DNA of 64,000 nucleotides from Methylosinus sp. C49 (GTDB taxonomy: Bacteria; Pseudomonadota; Alphaproteobacteria; Rhizobiales; Beijerinckiaceae): the NCBI RefSeq assembly GCF_009936375.1, contig NZ_AP022332.1, positions 372,001-436,000 of the forward strand. The letters are read 5' to 3'. Numbering within the stretch: position 1 is the stretch's first letter; each line of letters starts with the position of its first letter. The translations under genes were made by a program, and so were the position numbers. The notes below the pieces were generated by a model. It saw only the letters and a program-made list of their open reading frames with translations, searched no databases and was not told where the DNA came from. Below are positions 16,885 to 33,488 of this stretch, one piece after another.

Positions 16885-17138
16885 AGAGGTTTCTTCTTCA
16901 GTAGGGCTCTCGGCTCGTCATTGGGCCGCGGAGGCCGATCCAGCGCGGCTTCGAACTCCGCGAAGTCTTTTTCATTCAGCACGAACAGACATTGGTCGAG
17001 CCATATGTCGACGGCATGCCGTCGAGCGCTTTCCTCGATGAGCTCGCTGCGCATCGTTGCCGACATGCGCACATTCACTGTGGAAGCATGTCGTTCTTCG
17101 GCCGGTGCTTCGGCCTGCTTCGACGCCTCGGTCGGCAT
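16872..17138 (-). CDS. DUF1778 (TacA-type) antitoxin, internally shortened
   Basis: The 88-residue protein (start ATG 17138) has the DUF1778 ribbon-helix-helix start (STVNVRMSATMRSELIEESA) and the C-terminal toxin-wrapping segment (LNEKDFAEFEAALDRPPRPN). The middle, normally GxSVxDFVxxAAxxxA, is replaced by RHAVDIWLDQCLFV, so one helix looks altered or partly deleted. It overlaps the truncated toxin frame. It may still bind DNA as an autoregulator, but the toxin partner is gone. Confidence 0.65.
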   Translation of the reverse strand: MPTEASKQAEAPAEERHASTVNVRMSATMRSELIEESARRHAVDIWLDQCLFVLNEKDFAEFEAALDRPPRPNDEPRALLKKKPLWER

Positions 17139-17207
17139 TCGGCGCTCCTTTACGATCAGCCTAATGAAAGCGCGAGCAGAGACAACGTCAACACAAAATG
17201 ACATTTC

Positions 17208-18392
17208 TCACGGCGCCGTATAAACGATCCGATACACCGCCCCATTCTGGTCGTCCGTCACCAGCAGCGAGCCGTCCGGCAGCTCCGCCACATCCACGGG
17301 CCGGCCGAGATATTGCGGATCGCCATTGTTCCAGCCTTCCGCGAAAGGCTCGCTGACGCCGCGCTTTCCCTCCGGGCCGACGCGGGTGAACATCACGCGC
17401 GCGCCGACCGGCATGGTGCGGTCCCAGGAGCCGTGCTGCGCCGAGAAAATCCCGCCGCGATAATAGGGCGGGAAGGCCGAGCCGCGGTAGAAGATCATGC
17501 CGAGATCGGCGGCGTGCGGCGCCTCCTCCACTTGCGGAAAGACGACGCCCTCCGGCGGCGCATCGCGCGAATATTCGTAAGTGCGCACATGGCCGCCGCC
17601 ATACCAGGGAAAGCCGAAATGCAGTCCCGCCCGCGGCGCGCGATTCAGTTCGCCGGGCGGCGTGTCGTCGCCCATGCGATCCACCTGATTGTCGGTGAAC
17701 CAGAGCGTTCCATCGGCAGGATCGAAATCCATGCCGACGGAGTTGCGAACGCCCCGCGCGAAAACCTCGCGGCCGGAGCCGTCGCGATTCATGCGGATAA
17801 TTCCGCCTATGCCGATGCGCTCATAGAGCTCGAGCTTGTCGCGCGGCGTGACATTATAGGGCTGGCCCAGCGAGACATAGAGCTTGCCGTCCGGCCCGAC
17901 GCGACAGATGCGCGTCGTGTGATTGGCGCTCTGCTCGGCGACGGGGATGAGCCCGCCCTGCGGCGCGAGGCTGCGCGCATCCTTCCAGGCGAGTCGGCGC
18001 CAGTCCCTCTCGGCTGAAGCAAAGCTCGAAATGCGATTCTGTTCCACGACGAACAATGTTCCCTCCGCGTCGAAGCAGAGCCCATGCGGAATGACGAAAG
18101 GCGCATCGGCGGCGAAAGTCTCGACCGAGGCGGCGCGCTCGCCGCCCGGAATCAGCACATGAATGCGACTCGCATCCGTGCCGACGAAAATCGCCTCGCC
18201 GCCCGGACCGATGGCGAGCGTGCGCGCATGCGGAACCAGAGCATAGAGGGAAATGGAAAACCCCTCCGGCAGCTGAATGCGGCGCAGGTCTTTCTCGATC
18301 TGCTTCGCCTCGTCCTGCGCCGAAGGCGCCGCATAGGCGCCCAGCGAGGCCGTCGCGCATAGGAAAAGGCAAAGGAGGCGTCGGGCGATCAT
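17208..18392 (-). CDS. Periplasmic PQQ-dependent sugar dehydrogenase-like beta-propeller
   Basis: The 394-residue protein has a Sec signal peptide (cleavage likely after AYA). It then shows a six-bladed propeller pattern typical of the soluble glucose/sorbosone dehydrogenase family: PHGLCFDAEGTLFVVEQN, VGPDGKLYVSLGQPYN, GVRNSVGMDFDPADGTLWFTDN and RPVDVAELPDGSLLVTDDQNGAVYRI. Family members oxidise sugars or related alcohols with PQQ and calcium. A histidine (FVIPHG) and an arginine (ARGVRNS) fit the active-site layout. The substrate is unknown. The gene stands alone on its strand. Confidence 0.8.
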   Translation of the reverse strand: MIARRLLCLFLCATASLGAYAAPSAQDEAKQIEKDLRRIQLPEGFSISLYALVPHARTLAIGPGGEAIFVGTDASRIHVLIPGGERAASVETFAADAPFVIPHGLCFDAEGTLFVVEQNRISSFASAERDWRRLAWKDARSLAPQGGLIPVAEQSANHTTRICRVGPDGKLYVSLGQPYNVTPRDKLELYERIGIGGIIRMNRDGSGREVFARGVRNSVGMDFDPADGTLWFTDNQVDRMGDDTPPGELNRAPRAGLHFGFPWYGGGHVRTYEYSRDAPPEGVVFPQVEEAPHAADLGMIFYRGSAFPPYYRGGIFSAQHGSWDRTMPVGARVMFTRVGPEGKRGVSEPFAEGWNNGDPQYLGRPVDVAELPDGSLLVTDDQNGAVYRIVYTAP

Positions 18393-18455
18393 CGGAGAGT
18401 CTCCGGGCGGCTTTCGGAGAGATAGGGGCGCAGGCCGCCGCGGCGCGAGAAATAT

Positions 18456-18506
18456 TTATCCCGGGTATTATTGACTCTGATAATTTAACCTGGGTATAAA
18501 TTGCAT
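18456..18506 (+). promoter_or_regulatory. Promoter with two direct repeats, likely leaderless start
   Basis: A -35 box TTGACT (18471-18476) and a -10 box TATAAA (18495-18500) are 18 bases apart. The expected transcription start falls on or next to the A of ATG 18507. No ribosome-binding site is visible, which fits a leaderless transcript. Two direct repeats with the core CCYGGGTAT (18456-18473 and 18485-18503) flank and overlap the promoter boxes, 29 bases apart, and look like operator sites. The regulator is unknown. Confidence 0.5.
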
Positions 18507-19124
18507 ATGGAAAAAGACGCTCTCTCCCGCCTGTCGCGGCCCTGCGCCGCTTTCGCCGACGGCCGCATTCTGGCGGCCGGCCCGCTGGTCGAGGTCGCCT
18601 TGGCGGTGAAGAACGCCGATGCGGCCGATGGTTATGTCCTCACTTTCGACGACGCCACCGGCGAGGTGGTCGATCTCGATCTGCGCGGGGCAAAGCCTGA
18701 GATCATCGCGCGGCTCGCCGCCGCCCCTCCCGGCAGAGAGCGCAGCGACTCCGCTCCGACGGAGGGCGCCGAGGAAGCCGCGCGCGGTCGCGGACGGCCC
18801 AAGCTCGGCGTTGTCGCGCGCGAGGTCACGCTGCTGCCGCGCCATTGGGACTGGCTCGCCGCGCAGCCGGGCGGCGCTTCGGCGACGCTGCGCCGCCTGG
18901 TCGAGACCGCGCGACGCGAGGGCGGGGCGGAGAGCCATAAGCGCGAGGCGCGCGAGGCCGCCTATCGATTCCTCTCCGCAATAGCGGGAAATCTTCCCGG
19001 CTATGAGGAGGCGTTGCGCGCGCTCTTCGCCGGCGATGCGGCGCGATTCGAATCGATCATGGCCGATTGGCCCAAGGATGTGCGCGCCTATGCTCTGCGC
19101 CTCGCCGAAGCGGGCGGCGCGTGA
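18507..19124 (+). CDS. DUF2239 family protein
   Basis: The 205-residue protein has the DUF2239 layout: an N-terminal beta-rich half (CAAFADGRILAAGPL, YVLTFDDATGEVVDLDLRG), a variable linker with GRGRPKLGVVAREVTLLPRHWDWL, and a helical C-terminus. The middle segment resembles the DNA-binding part of ribbon-helix-helix-like proteins, so it may be a regulator. No function is established. ATG 18507 is used because the promoter pattern points to it; a TTG lies six bases upstream in frame. Confidence 0.85.
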   Translation: MEKDALSRLSRPCAAFADGRILAAGPLVEVALAVKNADAADGYVLTFDDATGEVVDLDLRGAKPEIIARLAAAPPGRERSDSAPTEGAEEAARGRGRPKLGVVAREVTLLPRHWDWLAAQPGGASATLRRLVETARREGGAESHKREAREAAYRFLSAIAGNLPGYEEALRALFAGDAARFESIMADWPKDVRAYALRLAEAGGA

Positions 19125-19204
19125 GCGAGACTCCCGGCTTGCAATGGCCGGATCGCGAGCGCATGTAAAACGCGCGACATCCGCTTCCGGCGACGAGGAT
19201 TTCA

Positions 19205-19432
19205 ATGCCGCTTTACGCCTATAGCTGCAATTCCTGCGACAAAGAATTCGAGACATTGGTGCGCTCGGACGAAATTCCCGCCTGTCCGGCCTGCGGCGGC
19301 GTCGAATTGACGCGCCAGCTCTCGCTGATCGCCAAGCCGGCGAGCGGCGGCGAGACCGAAGCCTCCTGCGCCTCCATGGGCGGAGCGGGCGGCTGCGGAG
19401 CCTCCTGCCCCGCTTTCGCCGACTGCGGCTGA
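19205..19432 (+). CDS. FmdB-type zinc ribbon protein
   Basis: The 75-residue protein begins MPLYAYSCNSCDKEFE and continues with CPACGG, the two CxxC knuckles of the FmdB/CxxC_CXXC_SSSS zinc ribbon (Cys8, Cys11 and the CPAC pair). The C-terminal tail has further cysteines in a Gly/Ala-rich stretch (GGCGASCPAFADCG), common in the family. FmdB was linked to regulation of formamidase/amidase genes, but the general role of the family is not known. It stands between the DUF2239 gene and infC. Confidence 0.88.
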   Translation: MPLYAYSCNSCDKEFETLVRSDEIPACPACGGVELTRQLSLIAKPASGGETEASCASMGGAGGCGASCPAFADCG

Positions 19433-19621
19433 GCGCGAATTTCAGACGTCTCGCCGCGAATAGTTCTATATCGGCGGTTGACTTCGCCGAGGAGAGTGAG
19501 ATTCTTTCGGCGTCGGCCCTCCGCCGGGTAGCCCCGGGGGAAATGACGGCTCACGCCGCTTTCTCTCGCGCAACGGATCGGATCGGAAGACGATCTATTT
19601 CATCCTGAAGGGAGAACATCC

Positions 19622-20161
19622 ATTCGCCGTCCAATGAAGAGCACCGCGGCCCCACAGAAGGAGGGTCCGCGCATCAACCGGGAGATTCGCGCGCGCGAGG
19701 TGCAACTGATCGACTCGGAAGGCAAGAACCACGGCGTGGTTCCGTTTCTCGACGCCCTCTCTCTGGCGGAGACGGCAGCGCTCGATCTCGTCGAGATCGC
19801 GCCCAATTCCGAGCCGCCGGTCTGCAAAATTCTCGATTACGGCAGATTTCGATTTCTCGAGCAGAAAAAGGCCGCCGAGGCCCGCAAGAAGCAGAAGATC
19901 GTCGAGGTCAAGGAAATCAAGCTCCGTCCCGGCATCGACGAGCACGACTATGATGTGAAGATGAAAGCCGTGCAGCGCTTCTTCGAGGAGGGCGACAAGG
20001 TCAAGGTCACATTGCGTTTTCGTGGTCGCGAGATCGCGCATCAGGATATCGGCTACCGTCTGATGACGCGCGTCAAGGCGGAGACGGCGACCATCGCCAA
20101 GGTCGAGCTCGAGCCGTCCATGGAAGGCCGGCAGATGATCATGGTGCTGGCGCCGCGCTGA
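19622..20161 (+). CDS. infC: Translation initiation factor IF-3 (ATT start)
   Basis: The protein has the IF-3N domain ([21 protein letters not shown]), the lysine-rich linker and the IF-3C domain ([20 protein letters not shown]). It binds 30S subunits and checks start codons. An ATG lies at 19634, but its nearest GGGAG is about 19 bases away. An in-frame ATT at 19622 is seven bases after AAGGGAG and reads IRRPM before the ATG. Rare ATT starts are typical of infC and allow IF-3 to limit its own synthesis, so I choose 19622 (179 residues). Confidence 0.92.
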   Translation: MRRPMKSTAAPQKEGPRINREIRAREVQLIDSEGKNHGVVPFLDALSLAETAALDLVEIAPNSEPPVCKILDYGRFRFLEQKKAAEARKKQKIVEVKEIKLRPGIDEHDYDVKMKAVQRFFEEGDKVKVTLRFRGREIAHQDIGYRLMTRVKAETATIAKVELEPSMEGRQMIMVLAPR

Positions 20162-20228
20162 CGCGGCTTCGGGCGGGGCCTCGATCCGCACTTGCCGAGG
20201 CCGCGTCTTTCAGTCTTTGTTGTCTTTC

Positions 20229-21089
20229 ATGTCCAATGTCTCCCTCCGCGCGATTCTCTCCGGCGCGGCGCTTCTTTCGGCGCTCCCCGCCACGACCGGC
20301 GCCATCGCTCAGATGGCGCTGCCGGGCGCGGTCGCGCCGGCGCCGGCGGGTTCTGTCGCGGCCCCCGTCGAGCCGGGCGCCAAGCCCAAGCCGCGCGCCG
20401 CCGTGACGCCTGTCGCGCCCAAGCCGCCGAGCGAGGAGACGATCGTCGGACGCATCCTCTATCAGGATGGCGAGGCGCGCGGCTCGATCGAGCTGCAGAG
20501 GCATGCCGGCGCGCTCGAGGTCGCGCGGCTGTCGCTGGTCGGCGATCGGCTGACGCGCTCTGGCGAGACCTGCCGAATAGAAGTGTCCGAGCCTTTGCGG
20601 CTGACGGGGCGTCAGACGACCAGCGGGCTTCATCGCTATGAGGTGGAGTTTCCCGCCTGCCCCTTCGGCTTCGACGCGCTGGATGGCGCGATTCTGGTCA
20701 GCTCCGAAGGCAGGGCGTGCGAGCTGAAGCAGGCCGATTGCCGCGCCGACCCCAATGGGCTCTGGGGCATGGGCGCCGGCGAGCTCGACCCCAAGCGCGC
20801 CGAAGAGATGCTGAGCATGCGCGCCCGCATCGAGCAGACGGTGCGCAACGACTACAAGGCGCTCTACGACAAGATGAAATCCGAGAAGGCCCAGCGCAAG
20901 GAGCTCGTCCGCGAGCAGGCCGGCTTTTCCGCGCGCCGCGAGGAGATTTGCCGCTCCTATGTGCAGGAGGCGGATTTCGGCTATTGCGCGCTGCGCGTGA
21001 CGGAAGCCCGCGCCCTCACGCTCGGCACGCAGCTGGCGAGCGGCTTTAAAAAGACAGCGGAAGCCGAGGGGAAGAAGAAGAAGCGCTGA
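20229..21089 (+). CDS. Secreted protein with LprI-like (DUF1311-like) C-terminus
   Basis: From ATG 20229 the protein has 286 residues with a signal peptide (cleavage about AIA/QMA), an Ala/Pro-rich linker, a beta-rich middle domain with cysteines (GETCRIEVSEPL, FPACPFGF, GRACELKQADC) and a helical end. The helical end (NDYKALYDKMKSEKAQRKEL ... REEICRSYV ... FGYCALRVTEAR) has the Cys spacing and helix style of DUF1311/LprI lysozyme-inhibitor-like domains. A periplasmic location is likely; the exact role is unknown. Confidence 0.65.
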   Translation: MSNVSLRAILSGAALLSALPATTGAIAQMALPGAVAPAPAGSVAAPVEPGAKPKPRAAVTPVAPKPPSEETIVGRILYQDGEARGSIELQRHAGALEVARLSLVGDRLTRSGETCRIEVSEPLRLTGRQTTSGLHRYEVEFPACPFGFDALDGAILVSSEGRACELKQADCRADPNGLWGMGAGELDPKRAEEMLSMRARIEQTVRNDYKALYDKMKSEKAQRKELVREQAGFSARREEICRSYVQEADFGYCALRVTEARALTLGTQLASGFKKTAEAEGKKKKR

Positions 21090-21261
21090 GGCCTGTATTT
21101 GCGCGCAAAAGGCTCGGCGCGAATCCTTCTGCCACTTGTGGAAGAATGGGGCCCGGCCCGCGCGAGCCGCGGGCTTCGGCCGGGTCGGATGCGGGCGCCG
21201 CCCATTTTCCGCGCATGACGCAGCTTCGAATCCGCCCGAAACAGCTTTGATACGGAATGAA

Positions 21262-21292
21262 AAAAAGGCCGCCGATCACTGGCGGCCTTTTT
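21262..21292. terminator. Bidirectional intrinsic terminator between the 20229 gene and rpoC
   Basis: AAAAAGGCCGCC (21262-21273) and GGCGGCCTTTTT (21281-21292) form a perfect 12-base stem with a seven-base loop. The GC-rich stem is followed by a T run on both strands. It lies between two convergent genes and can stop the long leftward rpoB-rpoC transcript as well as the rightward gene. Confidence 0.9.
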
Positions 21293-21306
21293 CATTATGC
21301 GCTGGC

Positions 21307-21338
21307 CTCTCCCTCTCCTCTGTGGAGGAGAGGGAGAG
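21307..21338. repeat. 14-base palindromic hairpin after rpoC
   Basis: A stem of CTCTCCCTCTCCTC (21307-21320) and GAGGAGAGGGAGAG (21325-21338) encloses TGTG. The sequence belongs to the same loose family as the CCCTCTCCC palindromes in the rpoB-rpoC and rpoB-rplL gaps. It lies 14 bases after the rpoC stop and may protect the transcript 3' end. Confidence 0.65.
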
Positions 21339-21351
21339 AAAGCGTTTCGCC

Positions 21352-25542
<4,191 letters not shown>

Positions 25543-25629
25543 GGTCTTCTCCTAGAGACGCAGGACGGATGAAGCGCGCTCGCCTCGCGATGTCTCTCCG
25601 CTACGTCCATAAATCTTCAAGTGCGCGTC

Positions 25630-25762
25630 CCCTCTCCCACTTGTGGGAGAGGGTGGCCCGACATCAGTCGGGTCGGGTGAGGGTCCAAGGGTTCGCGCGC
25701 GGCGCTGGCCCTCATCCGACCCCGCTTCGCGGGGCCACCTTCTCCCGCCCGGCAGGAGAAGG
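25630..25762. repeat. Pair of inverted REP-like palindromic elements (rpoB-rpoC gap)
   Basis: The first unit has the stem CCCTCTCCCAC (25630-25640) and GTGGGAGAGGG (25643-25653), followed by GGTGGCCC and GGGTCGGGTGAGGG. The second unit lies in reverse orientation, with CCCTCATCC, then a CCCCGC/GCGGGG hairpin, then CCTTCTCC (25738-25745) and GGAGAAGG (25755-25762). The same two-unit arrangement recurs at 34062-34198. Such paired palindromes resemble enterobacterial BIMEs and may act in mRNA stability or termination. Confidence 0.75.
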
Positions 25763-25774
25763 AGAGCGGTGGCT

Positions 25775-29923
<4,149 letters not shown>

Positions 29924-29967
29924 GTCGCCTCTCGATCCTCTTCGTGAATGCAAGCGAACAGCGAGTT

Positions 29968-30006
29968 GCGAATAGCGAATGGCGGAGCCTTTCATTCGCT
30001 ATTCGC
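29968..30006. repeat. 14-base inverted repeat before rpoB
   Basis: GCGAATAGCGAATG (29968-29981) and CATTCGCTATTCGC (29993-30006) are perfect reverse complements with an 11-base loop. The arms are themselves built from a repeated GCGAATA unit, and a further TATTCGC follows. The structure lies in the leader of rpoB, between it and rplL, and could form a transcript hairpin that tunes rpoBC expression relative to rplJL. Confidence 0.7.
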
Positions 30007-30043
30007 TATTCGCCGTCCGCTCCTTGGGCCTAACCGACCGAAA

Positions 30044-30070
30044 CCCTCTCCCGCGCGCGGCGGGAGAGGG
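30044..30070. repeat. CCCTCTCCCGC palindrome after rplL
   Basis: CCCTCTCCCGC (30044-30054) pairs with GCGGGAGAGGG (30060-30070) around a five-base loop. It lies 11 bases after the rplL stop and is one unit of the dispersed palindrome family of this window. In this place it may act as a partial terminator or stabiliser between rplJL and rpoBC. Confidence 0.7.
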
Positions 30071-30081
30071 GAATTTTCGTC

Positions 30082-30459
30082 TTACTTGAGCTCGACCTTG
30101 GCGCCGACCTTCTCGAGGGCGGCCTTGATCTTCTCGGCCTCTTCCTTGGAAGCGCCTTCCTTGACCGGCTTGGGAGCGCCCTCGACCAGGTCCTTGGCCT
30201 CCTTGAGGCCGAGGCCGGTGATCGCACGGACCTCCTTGATGACCTCGATCTTCTTGTCGCCGGCGGCGGCCAGAATGACGTTGAACTCGGTCTTCTCCTC
30301 GACCGGAGCCGCGGCGGCGGCCGCGCCCGGAGCGGCGGCGACGGCGACAGCCGCAGCGGCCGAAACGCCCCACTTCTCCTCGAGGAGCTTCGCCAGCTCG
30401 GCGGCCTCGAGCACGGTCAGGCTCGACAGGTCTTCGACGATCTTTTCGAGATTAGCCAT
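30082..30459 (-). CDS. rplL: 50S ribosomal protein L7/L12
   Basis: The 125-residue protein has the L7/L12 plan: an N-terminal dimerisation helix pair ([21 protein letters not shown]), an Ala-rich hinge and a C-terminal factor-binding domain ([20 protein letters not shown] ... [15 protein letters not shown]). It forms the ribosomal stalk with L10 and recruits GTPase factors. It lies 52 bases after rplJ on the same strand, the standard order. Confidence 0.98.
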   Translation of the reverse strand: MANLEKIVEDLSSLTVLEAAELAKLLEEKWGVSAAAAVAVAAAPGAAAAAAPVEEKTEFNVILAAAGDKKIEVIKEVRAITGLGLKEAKDLVEGAPKPVKEGASKEEAEKIKAALEKVGAKVELK

Positions 30460-30511
30460 GTTGCTTCAGTCCTTCGAATTCGGTTCTGCTTGGTTGGATT
30501 TGCGCCGCCTG

Positions 30512-31033
30512 TCAGGCCGCGTTCGCGTCTTTGTCGGCATAGGCCTGGACCACGCGCGCCAGCTTTGCGGCCGGAGCGGTCGTGAGCTGCGCGATCTTGG
30601 TCGCCGGAGCCTGGATGAGGCCCAGCAGCTTTGCGCGCAGTTCGTCGAGCGACGGGAGAGTCGCGAGCGACTTCACACCGTCGGGGTCGAGGGCTTGGGC
30701 GCCGAGCGCGCCGCCGAGGATGACGAATTTGTCGTGATCCTTGGCGAAGGCCGCGGCCACCTTGGGCGCCGCCACCGGATCGTCCGAATAGGCGATCAGG
30801 GTCGGCCCCTTCAGAAGGGGGCCGATGGAGGCGACGCTCGTGCCGTCGAGAGCGATTTTGGCGAGGCGGTTCTTGGCGACCTGAACGGAAGCGCCAGATT
30901 CACGAGCCTGCTTGCGCAGCTTCTGCATCTGGGCGACGGTCAGGCCGGAGTAATGCGCCACGACGACGACCGGGGTCTTCGCAAAGACCTCGTTCAGCGC
31001 CGCGACGGCTTGCTTTTTCTCCGCTCTGTCCAC
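30512..31033 (-). CDS. rplJ: 50S ribosomal protein L10
   Basis: The 173-residue protein starts on GTG at 31033, preceded by GAGGAGAGAG. It shows the L10 pattern, with [20 protein letters not shown] near the start and [12 protein letters not shown] in the middle. The C-terminal helical part anchors L7/L12 dimers. It binds 23S rRNA and usually represses its own operon through the leader; the leader here is GC-rich, but I could not assign a defined structure. rplA does not precede it directly as in most bacteria, because a PAS gene region separates them. Confidence 0.97.
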   Translation of the reverse strand: MDRAEKKQAVAALNEVFAKTPVVVVAHYSGLTVAQMQKLRKQARESGASVQVAKNRLAKIALDGTSVASIGPLLKGPTLIAYSDDPVAAPKVAAAFAKDHDKFVILGGALGAQALDPDGVKSLATLPSLDELRAKLLGLIQAPATKIAQLTTAPAAKLARVVQAYADKDANAA

Positions 31034-31501
31034 GGTTGCTCTCTCCTCGAGCGGGGACGAGCCCCGCCGTTGCGATGAGCCGTCGCATCGCCGCGGGAGC
31101 GGCGGGCGCGACGGCGCCGTAGATCCTGTCCCCTCGGCTGAAGGCCGAAACGGCCTCGCCTCGGATCAGAGGGGCGCCAACCAAATTCGAAAGACCGCGC
31201 GCGAGCTTTGAAAAGCGCCGCGCCGGCCCTACAATTCCGGTCTTCCCCGTCTATGCAGGCCGCTCGTCGGGGGCGGAGGGCTCCGCCGTCCAGCGAGCCG
31301 ATTGAGCCGTCCTCGGGGTGAGCCTCGGACAGGCGCCGGCAGTCTCGGACAGGACATGGCCGGACGGGACGCGAGGAATCTCCCCCGGGTCCGCCGGCCT
31401 ATCCACCGTCTCGCCCCGTCCCCGCATCGGGGACCGGGTTCGACGGAAGCTGATATCTGAAAATGGGGTCGCGAACGCTGGCCGACCCCGGAAAGGTCTT
31501 A
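31034..31501. other. Leader region of the rplJ operon
   Basis: About 470 bases precede rplJ. Because rplA-rplK and rplJL are separated by a gene on the other strand, rplJL-rpoBC must have its own promoter in or upstream of this stretch. A hairpin is visible with GGGGTCG and CGACCCC arms around 31465-31489. I could not find a certain promoter or a recognisable L10 leader fold by eye. Confidence 0.4.
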
Positions 31502-31786
31502 TTAAAGGGGGCTAATGCGTTTGCCAAGCAAAAATTTTGCCCCCGTCTCTGCGCCACCCCCTCGCCACGCCTCGGCTCCAGCCCTGAAAAAGCCGCGGCT
31601 CGCCCGGATGATAGCTAGAGCTTCGACATAGGCGATTTTCACGAAACCGAAAGCGATGACGAAAGCGATGATCGAATGACCCAGAGCCCGGCAAAGTCCC
31701 TGAGAGAGGAGCTCGAGACGGGCGCGACGCCCATCGAAATCCTTTGGGTCGATTTCGCGCCGTGCGGCGCCAGCTTCATCGAACAT
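31502..31786 (-). CDS. Possible small membrane protein
   Basis: The frame encodes 94 residues from ATG 31786 with one hydrophobic helix (HSIIAFVIAFGFVKIAYVEALAII, about residues 37-60) between charged flanks. There is no clear ribosome site and no family I recognise. It lies upstream of rplJ on the same strand, in an unusual insertion inside the ribosomal protein cluster. It may be a real small gene that came with the insertion or a chance frame. Confidence 0.3.
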   Translation of the reverse strand: MFDEAGAARREIDPKDFDGRRARLELLSQGLCRALGHSIIAFVIAFGFVKIAYVEALAIIRASRGFFRAGAEAWRGGGAETGAKFLLGKRISPL

Positions 31787-32103
31787 TTTTTATCCCGAAA
31801 TTCAGATGGTCGCTCTGTAGCGATATCATAACGGAAAAAACACGATCTGTTTACCTTAAAACGTCCCGAACCGATCATTTGATGAAAGCAAGCGTTCGAT
31901 CACTCGAATTGTCGAAGCTCGTCTATCGGGATGTTCATCCGGGGATCGGCGTGTCGAACGTCTCTATTCGCTATCTCTAGATTCTCAGAAAATTGACCGT
32001 CATGCGGACGGTTCATCGCGGAAGGCATGCGCCGCGATCCGAAAACACAGCCTCGGCGGCGACTTGAATGGGCCGGGAGCGTCGCTGGAGGGCGGAAGGC
32101 GGC
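31787..32103. other. AT-richer gap before the PAS gene
   Basis: About 320 bases, distinctly less GC-rich than the surroundings, separate the small leftward frame from the PAS-domain gene. Candidate promoters for both directions should be here, but none is clear. The composition fits inserted DNA between rplJ and rplA. Confidence 0.4.
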
Positions 32104-32730
32104 ATGAGACATCCATCCAATAGAATATTGTACGATTATTGGCGGGGCTTCAAAGGAGAACGCGCGGCCCCCGATTGCCACGACATGGATCTGGCGAGCA
32201 CATTTCTGACTCTCTCCGACGCATTCGTCATCGAAACAGAATTGAGCTATTTCGTTCCCGCCAAGCTCTGCGGAGCGCGCGTCGGCGCCTTTTGGCCGCC
32301 AGAGCGGCCGAGCCGATCGTTCCTCGGAATCTGGAGCGAGGCGGGACGCGAGGATGTGAGGACGATCCTTCGCATCGTCACGGATGATGCGACGCCGGTC
32401 GTCGCCGGCGCGCGGGGCTATCTGGTAGGAGGGATCGAAATCGCGGATTTCGAGCTCCTGCTGCTGCCGGTCCGGTTTTTCGGGAAAACGCACGCCCGCG
32501 TGCTGGGCTCTCTGGCGCCCGGAGAGCGGCCGCTATGGCTCGGGCGGACTCCCGTCGAGGCGCTGCACATCGTATCGCTGCGCGTGCTCGGAGAGGAAAC
32601 GGCTCTGATGTTGCCGATTACGCCCGGGACGCCGATGCGGAATCTGCCGAGGCGGCCGCACTTCACGATCTATGAGGGGGGCGCGCCCCCGAAGGGTTCG
32701 ACAGGAGAAGACGATTCCTCGCGTCGATGA
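32104..32730 (+). CDS. PAS_5 (DUF1337-like) domain protein
   Basis: The protein (208 residues from ATG 32104; an ATG at 32068 is the alternative) carries the alphaproteobacterial PAS_5 pattern: NRILYDYWRGFKGERAAPDC near the start, VIETELSYFVPAKLCGARVG, and later DFELLLLPVRFFGKTHARVLGSLAP. The family is a PAS-like sensory domain without an output domain; ligand and partner are unknown. It is the only plus-strand gene inside the minus-strand ribosomal/RNA polymerase cluster, standing between rplJ and rplA. GGAGG lies upstream of 32104. Confidence 0.75.
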   Translation: MRHPSNRILYDYWRGFKGERAAPDCHDMDLASTFLTLSDAFVIETELSYFVPAKLCGARVGAFWPPERPSRSFLGIWSEAGREDVRTILRIVTDDATPVVAGARGYLVGGIEIADFELLLLPVRFFGKTHARVLGSLAPGERPLWLGRTPVEALHIVSLRVLGEETALMLPITPGTPMRNLPRRPHFTIYEGGAPPKGSTGEDDSSRR

Positions 32731-32754
32731 TCTTGCGCGAACGGTCGGAGAGCG

Positions 32755-32776
32755 GCGGCCCGGGGGCCGCCGCCTC
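32755..32776. terminator. GC-rich hairpin between the PAS gene and rplA
   Basis: GCGGCGGCCC and GGGCCGCCGC form a 10-base stem with a two-base centre. The structure is three bases from the rplA stop and about 25 bases after the convergent PAS gene. It likely ends transcription from one or both sides, although no T run is present. Confidence 0.5.
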
Positions 32777-32779
32777 GCA

Positions 32780-33484
<705 letters not shown>

Positions 33485-33488
33485 GATC

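Noticed and set aside
31034-31250. A classic L10 leader RNA structure upstream of rplJ
   Set aside because: GC-rich stems can be drawn, but none matches the known leader well enough to call.
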